This document shows positions 34,477-42,722 of a stretch of 64,000 bases of DNA, piece by piece; position 1 is the first letter of the stretch; each line of letters begins with the position of its first letter. Under the pieces are notes generated by a model, which was not told the origin of the DNA, did not search any database, and saw nothing but the letters and a program-made list of their open reading frames with translations. Made by a program: the position numbers and the translations under genes. This DNA comes from a virus: the IMG/VR virus record IMGVR_UViG_3300043787_000046, positions 1 through 64,000 of that record; one strand, given 5' to 3'.

Positions 34477-34877
34477 GGCTTCAGCTCCTGCGGGTAGTCC
34501 GGGTGGTCGCTCCAGGCGGATAGTGCGTCGGCCAGCTCGGCGCACCCGCCGTCGTCCCGGTCGTGGCCGCCGTCAGCGCAATAGCCGAAGCCGTCTCCGC
34601 ATCCGCGATGCCGCTCCAGGATGCGCCGCTTAGCCTCGATCTCGCGGAGGGTGCGCGCCGGGTCGTGTCGGGCGATGTGGGCGGCGGCGTAGCTGCCCCT
34701 GATCACGCCGACCGACTCATCGCGGGAGTCGTAGAGGGTCACCGCTGACAGCAGCGGCGAGTTCGTGTTCTCTGCCTGTTCCCACGGGCCGGGGAAGCGA
34801 AGCTGTGCTGCCTTCGCTGGCGCCTCGTCCTCGGCTAGCCGGGCCTCGGCGAACGCGATCACCGCTGCCATGTCCAT
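34473..34877 (-). CDS. DUF6221-like cargo protein
   Basis: 134 residues and the clearest member: MAAVIAFAEARLAEDEA, FPGPWEQ, AAHIARHDPARTLREIEAKRR, ILERH, then Cys/His-rich CGDGFGYC and terminal DHPDYPQELKP. Third paralogue in this genome. It lies divergent from the long tail fibre gene, so 34878-34905 may hold both start signals. Confidence 0.75.
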   Translation of the reverse strand: MDMAAVIAFAEARLAEDEAPAKAAQLRFPGPWEQAENTNSPLLSAVTLYDSRDESVGVIRGSYAAAHIARHDPARTLREIEAKRRILERHRGCGDGFGYCADGGHDRDDGGCAELADALSAWSDHPDYPQELKP

Positions 34878-34905
34878 CCCGTCAGCTTAGAGGGGGGATG
34901 GGGCC

Positions 34906-36735
34906 GTGGTCGCGAACGTGTACGGTTTCGGCGGCGCGGAGATGGGCGTCTCCCCGGTAGCCGTCCAGTCCTCGGCGTACTCCGCGGTGCCCGGCAACCT
35001 GGTGCCGTGCAACATCTCCGGCGGCGGCTTCACGGTCACGCTCCCCGAGTCCCCGGCTGACGGGTCACGCGTCGCGGTGAAGATCATCGCGACCAACGCG
35101 GCCGGGACCAATGTCCTGACTGTGGCGACCCTGGGCACCGACCGGTTCAACGAGTCCGGGGGCGCCGCCGCCGTGGCCCTCACATTGGCGAACCAGGGCC
35201 AGGTCTACCAGTACAGCGCCACGTACGGCCTGTGGTACATCATGGACGACTCGCTGCCGCTCGGCGGCCTCAAGTCCCTGTTCCGCTACGTCTTCCCGTC
35301 CGGCGACTCGACCGGGGCGACGGACACGGCAGCGATCAACGCAGGGCTTGCGAGCGGCGGTGCGGTGCAGCTCGTCGCCGCGCCATTGAGCGCCCCGTAT
35401 TACATCAACGCGCCGATCACGCCGGTGACGCAGTCGCGGCTCTGGGGTGCCCAGTGGTGGTCGGCGTCGGAGAACGACAACTACTCGGCCGGCGTCGGTG
35501 CCAGCGGCGGCACCACGATCGTGATGGTGGCCGGGTTCACCGGGTCCGCCGCGATCGACATGACCAACACGACCGGCACCCAGTATTACGGGGTGGACCT
35601 CGCCGGGTTCACGATCGAGGGCTACGAGCTCAGCAGCGGCACCGTCTACGGCATCCTCGTGGACGGGGCATGGGGCGCGGGGTTCATCCGGGGCGTGTGC
35701 GTCCACCGGCCGCCCGCCGACTGCATCAGGTTCGTGACCGACACGACGAGCGGCAAGATCCCCGACGACTGGCAGGTCACGAACTGCAAGTTCAGCGCCT
35801 CCCGCAACGGCTACGGGGTGTACGCGGCCGAGCTGGCCGACTCCTGGTTCACCGACTGCGAGTCGAGCGAGAACGATCTTGACGGCTGGCTGGTCAACTA
35901 CGGCGTGAACACGAGGTTCTCCGGCTGCAAAGGCGAGAACAACTCGGCTAACGGCTGGCATTTCACCGGGGTGGGCGCGCACCAGGTGCAATGGCTGACC
36001 GGGTGCTCGTCGCACATCAACCAGCACAACGGGTTCCTGTTCGACAACACCGGCCCCGCCGGCGGCGGCTCGGGCGGCGTCTACCTGCTGACGGGGTGCG
36101 TGGCGCAGCAGGACGGGCAGGCCAGCACCAGCGGCGGCTACGCGGGGTTCGCCGCCTCGGGCTGCGCCGCCCTCGTGATCGGCACCGGGTGCGTGGCCCA
36201 GGAAGACTCCACCACCGACTACCCGCAGTACGGGGCAAGCCAGGTCAGCAGCTCGGCCGGGATGTGCTTCACCGGGAGCTACCTCAAGACCTCGGCGGGC
36301 GTCACGCACGACGATGCCAGCAACACGATTGCCCTGGTCAGCCAGGGCGTGCCGTTCAGCGGCCCCTGGCTGCCGGAGGCCGGCGGCACGCTGACGGGCG
36401 CGCTCGCTCCCGCCGTGGCGCCCCTCACGTACGGCACGTCGGTGGCGGTCAACGCCGCCCTGGGCAACGTCTTCACGCTGACCCTCACCGCGTCGACGGC
36501 GACGATCGCCGCGCCGGGCAACCCGGTAAGCGGTCAGGTGATCGAGTTCGACCTGACTCAGGGCACCGGAGGCAGCTTCACCGTGGCGTGGGCGTCCGGC
36601 TCCGGGGGCTTCGACTTCGGGACGGCCGGCGCGCCGACGCTGTCCACGACGGCGGGCGACGTCGACGCCGTGAGCTTCCGCTACTCGGCGTCCAAGGGCA
36701 AGTGGCTGTGCCTCGGCTACGCCCTGGGATTCTGA
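34906..36735 (+). CDS. Long tail fibre/spike with parallel beta-helix
   Basis: 609 residues, GTG start after GGGGGGATG. The N-terminal 110 residues are a baseplate-binding beta domain. Residues about 120-440 contain solenoid repeats (FTIEGYELSSGTVYGILVDG, NCKFSASRNGYGVY, FSGCKGENNSANGWHF), as in pectate-lyase-like spikes. From about 485 a C-terminal domain (ASTATIAAPGNPVSGQ) resembles fibre ends with a knob. Likely the receptor-binding or glycan-digesting fibre. Confidence 0.72.
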   Translation: MVANVYGFGGAEMGVSPVAVQSSAYSAVPGNLVPCNISGGGFTVTLPESPADGSRVAVKIIATNAAGTNVLTVATLGTDRFNESGGAAAVALTLANQGQVYQYSATYGLWYIMDDSLPLGGLKSLFRYVFPSGDSTGATDTAAINAGLASGGAVQLVAAPLSAPYYINAPITPVTQSRLWGAQWWSASENDNYSAGVGASGGTTIVMVAGFTGSAAIDMTNTTGTQYYGVDLAGFTIEGYELSSGTVYGILVDGAWGAGFIRGVCVHRPPADCIRFVTDTTSGKIPDDWQVTNCKFSASRNGYGVYAAELADSWFTDCESSENDLDGWLVNYGVNTRFSGCKGENNSANGWHFTGVGAHQVQWLTGCSSHINQHNGFLFDNTGPAGGGSGGVYLLTGCVAQQDGQASTSGGYAGFAASGCAALVIGTGCVAQEDSTTDYPQYGASQVSSSAGMCFTGSYLKTSAGVTHDDASNTIALVSQGVPFSGPWLPEAGGTLTGALAPAVAPLTYGTSVAVNAALGNVFTLTLTASTATIAAPGNPVSGQVIEFDLTQGTGGSFTVAWASGSGGFDFGTAGAPTLSTTAGDVDAVSFRYSASKGKWLCLGYALGF

Positions 36736-36736
36736 C

Positions 36737-37414
36737 ATGTCCCGCACCGTCACCGCCACGGCGTCCGGGTCGGGCTCCGAGAACGGCATCCTGCTAGTCG
36801 TCAAGGTCCTCGACAACGCCGCCGTCACGCAGAACGGGGCGACCGGGAACAGCGACGCCTTCACGGTGCCCGAGCAGTCGATCACCCCCGATGACACCGG
36901 ATCGTGGATCTACGGTGCCGTGATCCAGGGCGACAACGACACGACGTTCACTGCCGCGTCCACCACGACGTTCTCTGCCAACGTCGCGGACTCGGTTCAC
37001 GGCGCCGCGTACGGAGCATTCCGCAGCACCAGCACCACCACGTCCGGCACGCCCGTGACCGCAGGCGCGAGCGGCCCGACGATTCCGAGCGGCGAAGGAA
37101 ACATAGCCCTCGCCGAGATCCTCGCCGCGGGGACGCTGGCCGAGGACGCCTCGTCACCTACGGGAGTGTCCACCACGTCGGCCAAGACGATCACCACCGC
37201 GTCGTTCACGCCGCCGGCCGGGACCTTGCTGGTCGCGATGGTCTCGGCGGACTACAGCGGCTCCGGGTCCGTCACCGTGGCCGTCAGCGACACCGGAGAC
37301 CTCACCTGGGACAAGCTCGCCGCGGACCCGGTCGGGCTGGCAAGCGTGTGGATCGCGCAGGTCCCGTCCGCCGCCGGCCGCGCCTCCGGGGCGATGACCG
37401 GGGGCTTCCCCTGA
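36737..37414 (+). CDS. Fibre-associated protein
   Basis: 225 residues of Thr/Ser/Ala-rich beta sequence. The part from TTASFTPPAGTLLVAMVSADY to AVSDTGDLTW is a lectin-like or concanavalin-type motif often found in actinophage tail appendage proteins. The last line (GRASGAMTGGFP) may be truncated. It starts one base after the fibre stop. Confidence 0.55.
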   Translation: MSRTVTATASGSGSENGILLVVKVLDNAAVTQNGATGNSDAFTVPEQSITPDDTGSWIYGAVIQGDNDTTFTAASTTTFSANVADSVHGAAYGAFRSTSTTTSGTPVTAGASGPTIPSGEGNIALAEILAAGTLAEDASSPTGVSTTSAKTITTASFTPPAGTLLVAMVSADYSGSGSVTVAVSDTGDLTWDKLAADPVGLASVWIAQVPSAAGRASGAMTGGFP

Positions 37415-37474
37415 CGGGCCGTGATCACGTGCAGCCCGGCTATCGCCTGCGTCACCACGCCTGAGCGGGGGCAC

Positions 37475-37795
37475 ATGGCAGTCGACTCCGGCATCCTCAC
37501 CGGCATCCTGTCCTCAGCCGGCGCGGGCACCGCCATCATCGTGATCCTGCTGCTGACCGGCATCCTCGTCACCAAGCCGTACGCCGAACGAGTCGATCGC
37601 GATGCCGCGGACTGGAAAGCGGCCTACGAGGCGGAAAAGAACGCGCGCGAGACGGAGAGGCGCGCTAACGACGAGCTGCGGGCCGCCGCCCTGGTGCAGA
37701 GCCAGCGGGCCGACGCGGCGGTGGAGACCGCGAAACTCGCCCAGGCGCTGCTGGAGGACCTCCGGAAGAGGACAGCCGATGCGCCTCACCCGTAG
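37475..37795 (+). CDS. Membrane protein with coiled coil (holin candidate)
   Basis: 106 residues. One membrane segment (residues about 17-33, GTAIIVILLLTGILV) is followed by a charged helix (DAADWKAAYEAEKNARETE). An ATG after GGGG is preferred over the upstream start. This small membrane-plus-coil type sits before lysis genes in many actinophages. The holin role is inferred from place. Confidence 0.6.
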   Translation: MAVDSGILTGILSSAGAGTAIIVILLLTGILVTKPYAERVDRDAADWKAAYEAEKNARETERRANDELRAAALVQSQRADAAVETAKLAQALLEDLRKRTADAPHP

Positions 37796-38021
37796 AAAGC
37801 GCGCATCGCAGCCGGGTGACGCGAAGGCCGCCGTCAGCAGCGCCATCACGGCCGGGGCGGAAGCTAGCGAGCGGCTCGCCAGCGCCAGCGAGACGCACGC
37901 CGCGGCGGCAGAGACGGCTGCCCATGAGCAGCGCACCGTCATCTCCGAGCTCCGGGCGATGCGCCGGGAAAACCACCTGGCCGAGATGATCCTTGCCAGC
38001 GTCAGGCGGGAGCGGCCGTGA
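37779..38021 (+). CDS. 80-residue helical protein
   Basis: Ala/Glu/Arg-rich helix (ASERLASASETHAAAAET) overlapping the preceding gene by 17 bp and the next by 4. No motif. Part of a four-gene overlapping membrane cluster. Confidence 0.5.
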   Translation: MRLTRRKRASQPGDAKAAVSSAITAGAEASERLASASETHAAAAETAAHEQRTVISELRAMRRENHLAEMILASVRRERP

Positions 38022-38350
38022 CACAGGCACAGCTCGTGACGGATCTCGGCAACGACGCGGTGTTCGCCGCGTGCGCCGGGAGCGTGGCGTTCCTGGCCGC
38101 GTACATCCTGCTGGCGCGCGGGTACCGGACGGAGATCGGCCGGGCGCTCATCGTCATGGACGCCGGGCTGACGCTGGCGCTGGGGCCGTCCGTCGTGCAC
38201 CGGCTCACCGGCCTGTCCCTGGCGAGCATCGGTTACGCCTGGTATTTCGTCGCCTCTATCGCCGTGGTCGGTCTCGCCACCTGGTGGCGGGTGTGGTTCG
38301 TGCTCAAGGTCCAGTGGCGCGGGCGGCCGAAACCTCCGGAAGACCCGTGA
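38018..38350 (+). CDS. Three-pass membrane protein A (holin-like)
   Basis: 110 residues with three hydrophobic segments (about residues 13-33, 43-59 and 66-88) and a basic end (QWRGRPKPP). The next gene encodes a protein of the same plan, so the two look like a duplicated pair. Possible holin and antiholin or a superinfection membrane protein. Confidence 0.58.
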   Translation: MTQAQLVTDLGNDAVFAACAGSVAFLAAYILLARGYRTEIGRALIVMDAGLTLALGPSVVHRLTGLSLASIGYAWYFVASIAVVGLATWWRVWFVLKVQWRGRPKPPEDP

Positions 38351-38709
38351 TGCCGCCCGGCATCCTCACCAGCGCCGTGTTCGTGGCGGCGTTCGCCGCC
38401 CTGAGCGTTTTCGGGTCGGCTTACATGCTCCTGGCCCCCTGGTTCAGGAACCCGGCCGGGCGCGCCCTGATGGTCATGTCGACCGGGTTCTGGCTCGTGT
38501 CGCTGGCGGAGCTTCTCCGGCACCCGTTCGGGCTGTCCACCGCCGACAGCGCCCCGTTCGCCTGGTTCCAGGTCGCGGCGGTATCCGTGGCCGTCGTAGG
38601 GATCGGCTGGATCACGAAGGTGCTCATCAAGGCGCAGTGGCACGGAAGACGGCGCGGGCGCCGGTACTTCGAGGACAGCGGCGAGAGGCGGCATGATGGC
38701 CATCCCTGA
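38350..38709 (+). CDS. Three-pass membrane protein B (holin-like)
   Basis: 119 residues with the same topology as protein A: first helix AVFVAAFAALSVFGSAYML, a GRALMVM motif shared with A (GRALIVM), and a basic C-terminus (QWHGRRRGRRYF). The ATG overlaps the stop of A by one base. Likely paralogues. Confidence 0.58.
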   Translation: MPPGILTSAVFVAAFAALSVFGSAYMLLAPWFRNPAGRALMVMSTGFWLVSLAELLRHPFGLSTADSAPFAWFQVAAVSVAVVGIGWITKVLIKAQWHGRRRGRRYFEDSGERRHDGHP

Positions 38710-38911
38710 ACCGGTAGCCGCAGCCGAGCAGGCAGAGTCGAATCACACGGAGCGCGAGGATGAGCCCTGGTCGATCGAGATCCCTGACCATCCGGGCCGC
38801 ACGGAGTCACCAGGCTTCCGCCGGGCAAAGGAAGCGATGCACAGGATCCTCGCCGCGATAGCCGGGCAGGCTCCGGGCGGCTTCAGCCTGATAGGGGCGA
38901 TCTCCGAATGA
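38693..38911 (+). CDS. DUF6424-like protein, N-terminal part
   Basis: 72 residues: PWSIEIPDHPGRTESPGFRR and AKEAMHRILAAI match the start of a Streptomyces family I know as DUF6424. The next ORF continues with the middle of the same family. Stop and start overlap as ATGA. Either two coupled chains or a split gene. Confidence 0.5.
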   Translation: MMAIPEPVAAAEQAESNHTEREDEPWSIEIPDHPGRTESPGFRRAKEAMHRILAAIAGQAPGGFSLIGAISE

Positions 38912-39537
38912 CGGCACCCGTCCAGGCCCATCATGCCGGGAGCCTGTGGGTTTTCGACGGCGAATGGTTCCTGCTCCTGAACATCGCCGGGGTGGAGTGG
39001 TCCGCCCAGTGGTCCGCCGACCCGGCGAAGGTCGATGCCCTCCGGCAGAACGCGCAGCGGCTCTACGCGCGGTTCCCGGAGACGCTCGACGAGATGGAAC
39101 GCCTCGGCTACGCCGAGTGCCGCAAGATCCTTGCCGCGCCGATCACGGACCATCCCGGCGTCGCGCGGTGGACCGACAGCCTGTTCAACGCCTGCGTCCC
39201 GCTCTCACCGGGGATGCACCAGGGCGTCGTGTCCGATCATCAGGCGGTCGGCGGCTGGCATCACTACCCCAAGAGCATCTGGGATATCCAGCTCACCAGG
39301 CGCGACGATTTCCGGCTCTGGGTGACCGACGAGGAGGGGCATCCCGCGGCCGTCGCTCCCGCCGGCCCTCGCGGATCCGGGGACGGCCGGGTGCATGTCC
39401 TGTGGGCCACGCCCGGCTCGGCGCTCCACGGTGAGCACGCCGCCGCCGAGGCGGCGGCCGTACCGCACATCCTCGACGCCTGTCACCCGCTGGCCGTGCA
39501 GGCGTTCGCGGCGCAGGCAGCGGCGCCGTCGAAGTGA
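38908..39537 (+). CDS. DUF6424-like protein, main part
   Basis: 209 residues beginning TAPVQAHHAGSLWVFDGEWF and continuing AGVEWSAQWSADPAKVDALR, FPETLDEMERLGY and DHPGVARWTDSLFNA. In the family these follow directly after the region encoded by the preceding ORF. The function of the family is not known to me; it is frequent in actinophage cargo regions. Confidence 0.55.
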   Translation: MTAPVQAHHAGSLWVFDGEWFLLLNIAGVEWSAQWSADPAKVDALRQNAQRLYARFPETLDEMERLGYAECRKILAAPITDHPGVARWTDSLFNACVPLSPGMHQGVVSDHQAVGGWHHYPKSIWDIQLTRRDDFRLWVTDEEGHPAAVAPAGPRGSGDGRVHVLWATPGSALHGEHAAAEAAAVPHILDACHPLAVQAFAAQAAAPSK

Positions 39538-39632
39538 GCGGCTGGACCTGCTACCGGTGCGGGCGCTGGTTCGTCCATGCCCGGTTTCTCGCCACGCACC
39601 TGATCGAGATGCACGGGGAGGCGTCGAGGTGA
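39534..39632 (+). CDS. 32-residue C2H2 zinc finger protein
   Basis: The entire peptide is one finger: C-x2-C-x12-H-x4-H (CYRCGRWFVHA...THLIEMH). Both its GTG start and its stop overlap neighbours (GTGA on each side), so translation is coupled and the gene is probably real. Eukaryote-like C2H2 fingers are uncommon in bacteria (Ros/MucR type) and this is a minimal one. Confidence 0.6.
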   Translation: MSGWTCYRCGRWFVHARFLATHLIEMHGEASR

Positions 39633-39880
39633 AGCACCATCCCGGCCCGGCGCCCGACCACCGCCCCGGTGAGACCTGCACGCGCACGGTCACCTGCCAG
39701 GCAACAGGCCCCGAGGAATCTGACTACTGGGAGCTGGACGAGAGGGCGCTGCCCCGGCGCCGGTACACGCTGGCCGACGTAGAGGCGTGGTGCGAGGAGC
39801 TGCGGAGACTCGGGGTGCCCGGTGACCTCGTGCTACCGGAAGCGGGCGGGCTGGTCGTGACGCTGGACGTGCAGGCATGA
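39629..39880 (+). CDS. 83-residue hypothetical protein
   Basis: GTG overlapping the finger gene stop. Contains CTRTVTCQATGPEESDYW and a helix with WCEELRRLGVPGD. Looks like a small folded domain; no family named. Overlaps the next gene by 4 bp. Confidence 0.5.
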   Translation: MKHHPGPAPDHRPGETCTRTVTCQATGPEESDYWELDERALPRRRYTLADVEAWCEELRRLGVPGDLVLPEAGGLVVTLDVQA

Positions 39881-40440
39881 CGACCGGCATCCCGCTCCGC
39901 ATCGCCGAGCCCACCGGACGCTACCGGCGCTCGCTGCGGCGGTACGTGCTCTCCGCCGACCGCGACTGTGCCGCTGGCGGCTACCACAATGCGAGCGCCG
40001 ACATAGGCGACGTCGACGAGTCCGAACGCGCAGAAGCATCCGGCGACAACTGGCCGCACGATGATCCCCGCTGGCCGTCCGCGTGCGGATGCGGTTACGT
40101 GTTCGCCGCCGAGGATCGCTGGCAGCGGAACGACAGCGGGATCTACCGGCTGCCTGATGGTGCCGAGTTCACCTTCCGCGGCTCGTTCGGGAGCACCGCG
40201 CCGCCAGGCGCGATGATCCGGGCGTCCTGGTGCGACGAGTACGCCGGGCAGCCCGGCGAGTCGTGGATCATCGCGCTCCCCGGCGGCGGTGAGTGGATCA
40301 CCACCCAGAAAGCCAGGGGCGGCGGCTTCTGGGCAGTCACCGGAACGCCGCCGGGTATCACCGTCAGCCCGTCGATCTGGCACAACGCGCCGACGGGCTG
40401 GCATGGCTGGATTCGCGACGGAAAGCTGGTGGACGTGTGA
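39877..40440 (+). CDS. Hypothetical protein with Cys/His start
   Basis: 187 residues: CGCGYVFAAEDRWQR resembles a zinc or ribbon motif, followed by GAMIRASWCDEYAGQPGES and WHNAPTGWHGWIRDGKLVDV. This ending recurs in actinophage proteins of unknown role. Coupled on both sides by overlapping start and stop codons. Confidence 0.55.
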   Translation: MTTGIPLRIAEPTGRYRRSLRRYVLSADRDCAAGGYHNASADIGDVDESERAEASGDNWPHDDPRWPSACGCGYVFAAEDRWQRNDSGIYRLPDGAEFTFRGSFGSTAPPGAMIRASWCDEYAGQPGESWIIALPGGGEWITTQKARGGGFWAVTGTPPGITVSPSIWHNAPTGWHGWIRDGKLVDV

Positions 40441-40877
40441 GGCAGGAAGCCCCCGACCCGGAGCCGCTGAAATACCTGGTCGACCGGCTGAGGTACCGGC
40501 CCGGCTGGACATTCGAACTGGCCGACATCGACCGCGGGCAGGGCAGTGCGGGCCTGACCCTGATCATCACCACCCGCGGCTACGACAGCTATCATCCGGG
40601 GCGCGGCGAGAACTACCGCGTCAACCACTACATGCCCGTCCCCCCTGCCGCCTTCGATGCCAGGTCGTGGCAGCGGTGGCTGTTCGATCAGTTCCTGCTC
40701 GTGGAGCGGCACGAGGCGATGGAGTTCTTCGCGATTCGCGACTCGCCGGGCAGCGAGCACGCCGTCAGGCCGTACGCGCCGAGTCACGGCCCCGGCAACG
40801 ACCCGTACCTCGTCCGCGAGTTCGGCACCGGTGTGGACCGGCGCACATCGTTCCGCGGCGACATCAACCCCGAGTGA
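40437..40877 (+). CDS. Hypothetical protein (actinophage conserved type)
   Basis: 146 residues: LVDRLRYRPGWTFELADID, GLTLIITTRGYDSYHPG, FDARSWQRWLFDQFLLVERHEAMEFF, then PYAPSHGPGNDPY. Such proteins are frequent in actinophages and mycobacteriophages; I cannot name the function. Confidence 0.6.
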   Translation: MRQEAPDPEPLKYLVDRLRYRPGWTFELADIDRGQGSAGLTLIITTRGYDSYHPGRGENYRVNHYMPVPPAAFDARSWQRWLFDQFLLVERHEAMEFFAIRDSPGSEHAVRPYAPSHGPGNDPYLVREFGTGVDRRTSFRGDINPE

Positions 40878-41314
40878 AGGCTTCCCTCACCCGCCCGGCC
40901 GTGCTCGGGAGCTTCGACGGCTGCGCGAGCCTGCTCGGCGTCATCATCTACCTGCTGATCACTCATCCGGCGCTGATCTTCCCCACGGCAGTCTCCGGAG
41001 CCCTCAGCAGCGCGGTGAGCATGGGAGGCGGGGAGTTCCTCTCCGACTCCGACAGTGGCCTGCCAGCGTCCGGCGTGATGGCGCTGGCGACCTTCGCCGG
41101 GGCGGCGCTGCCCGCTGTCCCGTTCGCGTTCGGCACCGGCCCGGCGGAGATCGCCGCGTCGGCCCTGTTCATCGCCGCGATCGGTATCGCGGTCGCCGGG
41201 ATGCGGCCTAACCGCGGCCTCGGCCTCGCGCTGCTGGAGACGTTCGCCCTGCTCGCCGCTGTCGCCCTGGTCGTGGTGGCGTGCAGCTTGCTACTGCCCG
41301 GAGGTGCCGCATGA
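40874..41314 (+). CDS. VIT1/CCC1-like membrane protein
   Basis: 146 residues with four to five membrane segments. SFDGCASLLGVIIYLL and SSAVSMGGGEFLSD match the first helices of the VIT1/CCC1 family of iron/manganese transporters (DG...S.LGV and AVSMxxGEYLS). It is shorter than typical members and lacks the cytosolic metal-binding domain. A possible metal exporter or permease next to another iron-permease-like gene. Confidence 0.5.
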   Translation: MKASLTRPAVLGSFDGCASLLGVIIYLLITHPALIFPTAVSGALSSAVSMGGGEFLSDSDSGLPASGVMALATFAGAALPAVPFAFGTGPAEIAASALFIAAIGIAVAGMRPNRGLGLALLETFALLAAVALVVVACSLLLPGGAA

Positions 41315-41787
41315 CGGATCCCGCGAAGCAAGACGCCCCCGAGCGGGAGTCGGCGTTCCTGAAGGTCGCGGACTATGTTTCCGCGGCGATGGGACGCCCC
41401 GCCAACATCATGATCTGGCTGCTGGCGGTGATCGCGTGGACGGGGATCTTCGCGTTCGGCGGGTCCCGCATCGCGGCCGGCACGTGGCTGCCCGCGTGGT
41501 TCACCAGCCAGGGATTCAACTTCCCCTTGAATCTCATAACTACCGTAGCTGAGCTCTTCATCGGGTTTCTGGTGGCCGCCGCGTCGAACCGCAGCGAGCG
41601 GAACCTTGAGGCGACTCTCGCAGGGATCCAGGCAGCCGAGGACCGGGACGCCGAGCTTGAGTCGGGCCTGACGGCGGCGATCGCGGCGAACACGGAGCTG
41701 ACGCAGAAGGTCCATGATCTCACCGCCGCGGTCCACCAGCTTCTCAGCGCGCAGGCCGCGGGGAGTCCGGGCGCTGCGCCGGCATGA
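41311..41787 (+). CDS. Low-affinity iron permease-like membrane protein
   Basis: 158 residues. Two membrane segments (IMIWLLAVIAWTGIFAFGG and LITTVAELFIGFLVAAASN) followed by a charged helix starting NRSERNLEATLAGIQ. This is the plan of the PF04120-type family: GRP, two helices, then NRxxxAxxxKLxEL. A coiled coil ends the protein. Overlaps the previous gene by 4 bp, implying joint expression. Confidence 0.5.
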   Translation: MTDPAKQDAPERESAFLKVADYVSAAMGRPANIMIWLLAVIAWTGIFAFGGSRIAAGTWLPAWFTSQGFNFPLNLITTVAELFIGFLVAAASNRSERNLEATLAGIQAAEDRDAELESGLTAAIAANTELTQKVHDLTAAVHQLLSAQAAGSPGAAPA

Positions 41788-41858
41788 CCGTCGCGCTCTG
41801 GATCGCTATCGCGGTCGTCATCGTCATCACCATGTGGCCCCGGCCACCCCGTACATGA
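41784..41858 (+). CDS. 24-residue membrane peptide
   Basis: The ATG overlaps the preceding stop. TVALWIAIAVVIVITMWP is almost all membrane helix, ending RPPRT. Could be a tiny lysis or regulatory peptide just before the endolysin. Confidence 0.4.
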   Translation: MTVALWIAIAVVIVITMWPRPPRT

Positions 41859-41870
41859 GAGGCCCGTCAC

Positions 41871-42722
41871 ATGACTGCTAGCGCGCAGGGGATCGATGTC
41901 TCGGCCTATCAGCCTCCGCTGACCCCGGCCGCCCTGGAAGGGCTCGACTTCGCGTTCTGCAAGGCCACGAACGGCGACCAGCTCGCGGACGCGAACTTCG
42001 CCCGGAACTGGGCGGCGGTGAAGGCGGCGGGCATCCGCAGAGGTGCCTACCACGAGCTGGTGTCCCCGGCTGCGGCGTCCGGGCTGGTCCAGGCCCGGTA
42101 CTTCCTGGCGACCGTGATCGCGGAGGGCCTGGAGGCTGGCGACATGCTGGCGGTCGTTGTCTCGGACTACCAGGGCGTGACGGACAGCGAAGTCAAAGCG
42201 TTCTGCGATTCTGTCCATGCTGCCGCCCCGGCTTCCCCGGTGCTGGTCTACTCGGACCTGACCGTGGCGAAGGCGCTGACCTCGTGCACCGGCTATGACC
42301 TGTGGGTGGCGTGGCCGTCAGCTACCGCCCCGGCGCTGGTCGCACCGTGGGGCACCTGGCGTTTCTGGCAGTGGGGTTCACCGGGGAACCTCGACCACGA
42401 CGCGTTCAACGGGACGAGGGCGGAGCTTGACGCGTGGATCGCGGGGCGTGCGGGGAAGCCCGCGCCGGCCGGCCCGCGTCCCGTACCTGACTGGCAGGAG
42501 GCCATGATGCAGCAGCTACCCGAGGTCACAGCCGGAAGTGCCGACGCCGCCGCTGTGCGGACCGTACAGGGGCTCTGCGTCTCGCGAGGGCACCTGATCG
42601 CCGTCGACGGGGATTTCGGGCCTGTGACCCAGATGGCGGTCAGGAACGTTCAGTCGGGCGCCGGGATCGTCGCCGACGGGGTGGTCGGGCCGGCGACCTG
42701 GCCTGTGCTGCTCGGGGTGTGA
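41871..42722 (+). CDS. Endolysin: GH25 muramidase with peptidoglycan-binding domain
   Basis: 283 residues. Residues 6-200 form a GH25 (Chalaropsis-type) barrel: QGIDVSAYQ with the catalytic Asp, DFAFCKATNG, GAYHELVSP and the WQWGSPGNLDHDAF end. Residues about 220-283 are a PG_binding_1 domain (AAVRTVQGL, VDGDFGPVTQMAVRNVQ, VVGPATW). It cuts the glycan backbone at lysis; no signal peptide, so it needs a holin. Confidence 0.9.
   Translation: MTASAQGIDVSAYQPPLTPAALEGLDFAFCKATNGDQLADANFARNWAAVKAAGIRRGAYHELVSPAAASGLVQARYFLATVIAEGLEAGDMLAVVVSDYQGVTDSEVKAFCDSVHAAAPASPVLVYSDLTVAKALTSCTGYDLWVAWPSATAPALVAPWGTWRFWQWGSPGNLDHDAFNGTRAELDAWIAGRAGKPAPAGPRPVPDWQEAMMQQLPEVTAGSADAAAVRTVQGLCVSRGHLIAVDGDFGPVTQMAVRNVQSGAGIVADGVVGPATWPVLLGV

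Noticed and set aside
35065-36897. 610-residue leftward ORF opposite the tail fibre
   Set aside because: Shadow of the + strand gene with Arg/Gly/Ala-rich composition and no recognisable domain.
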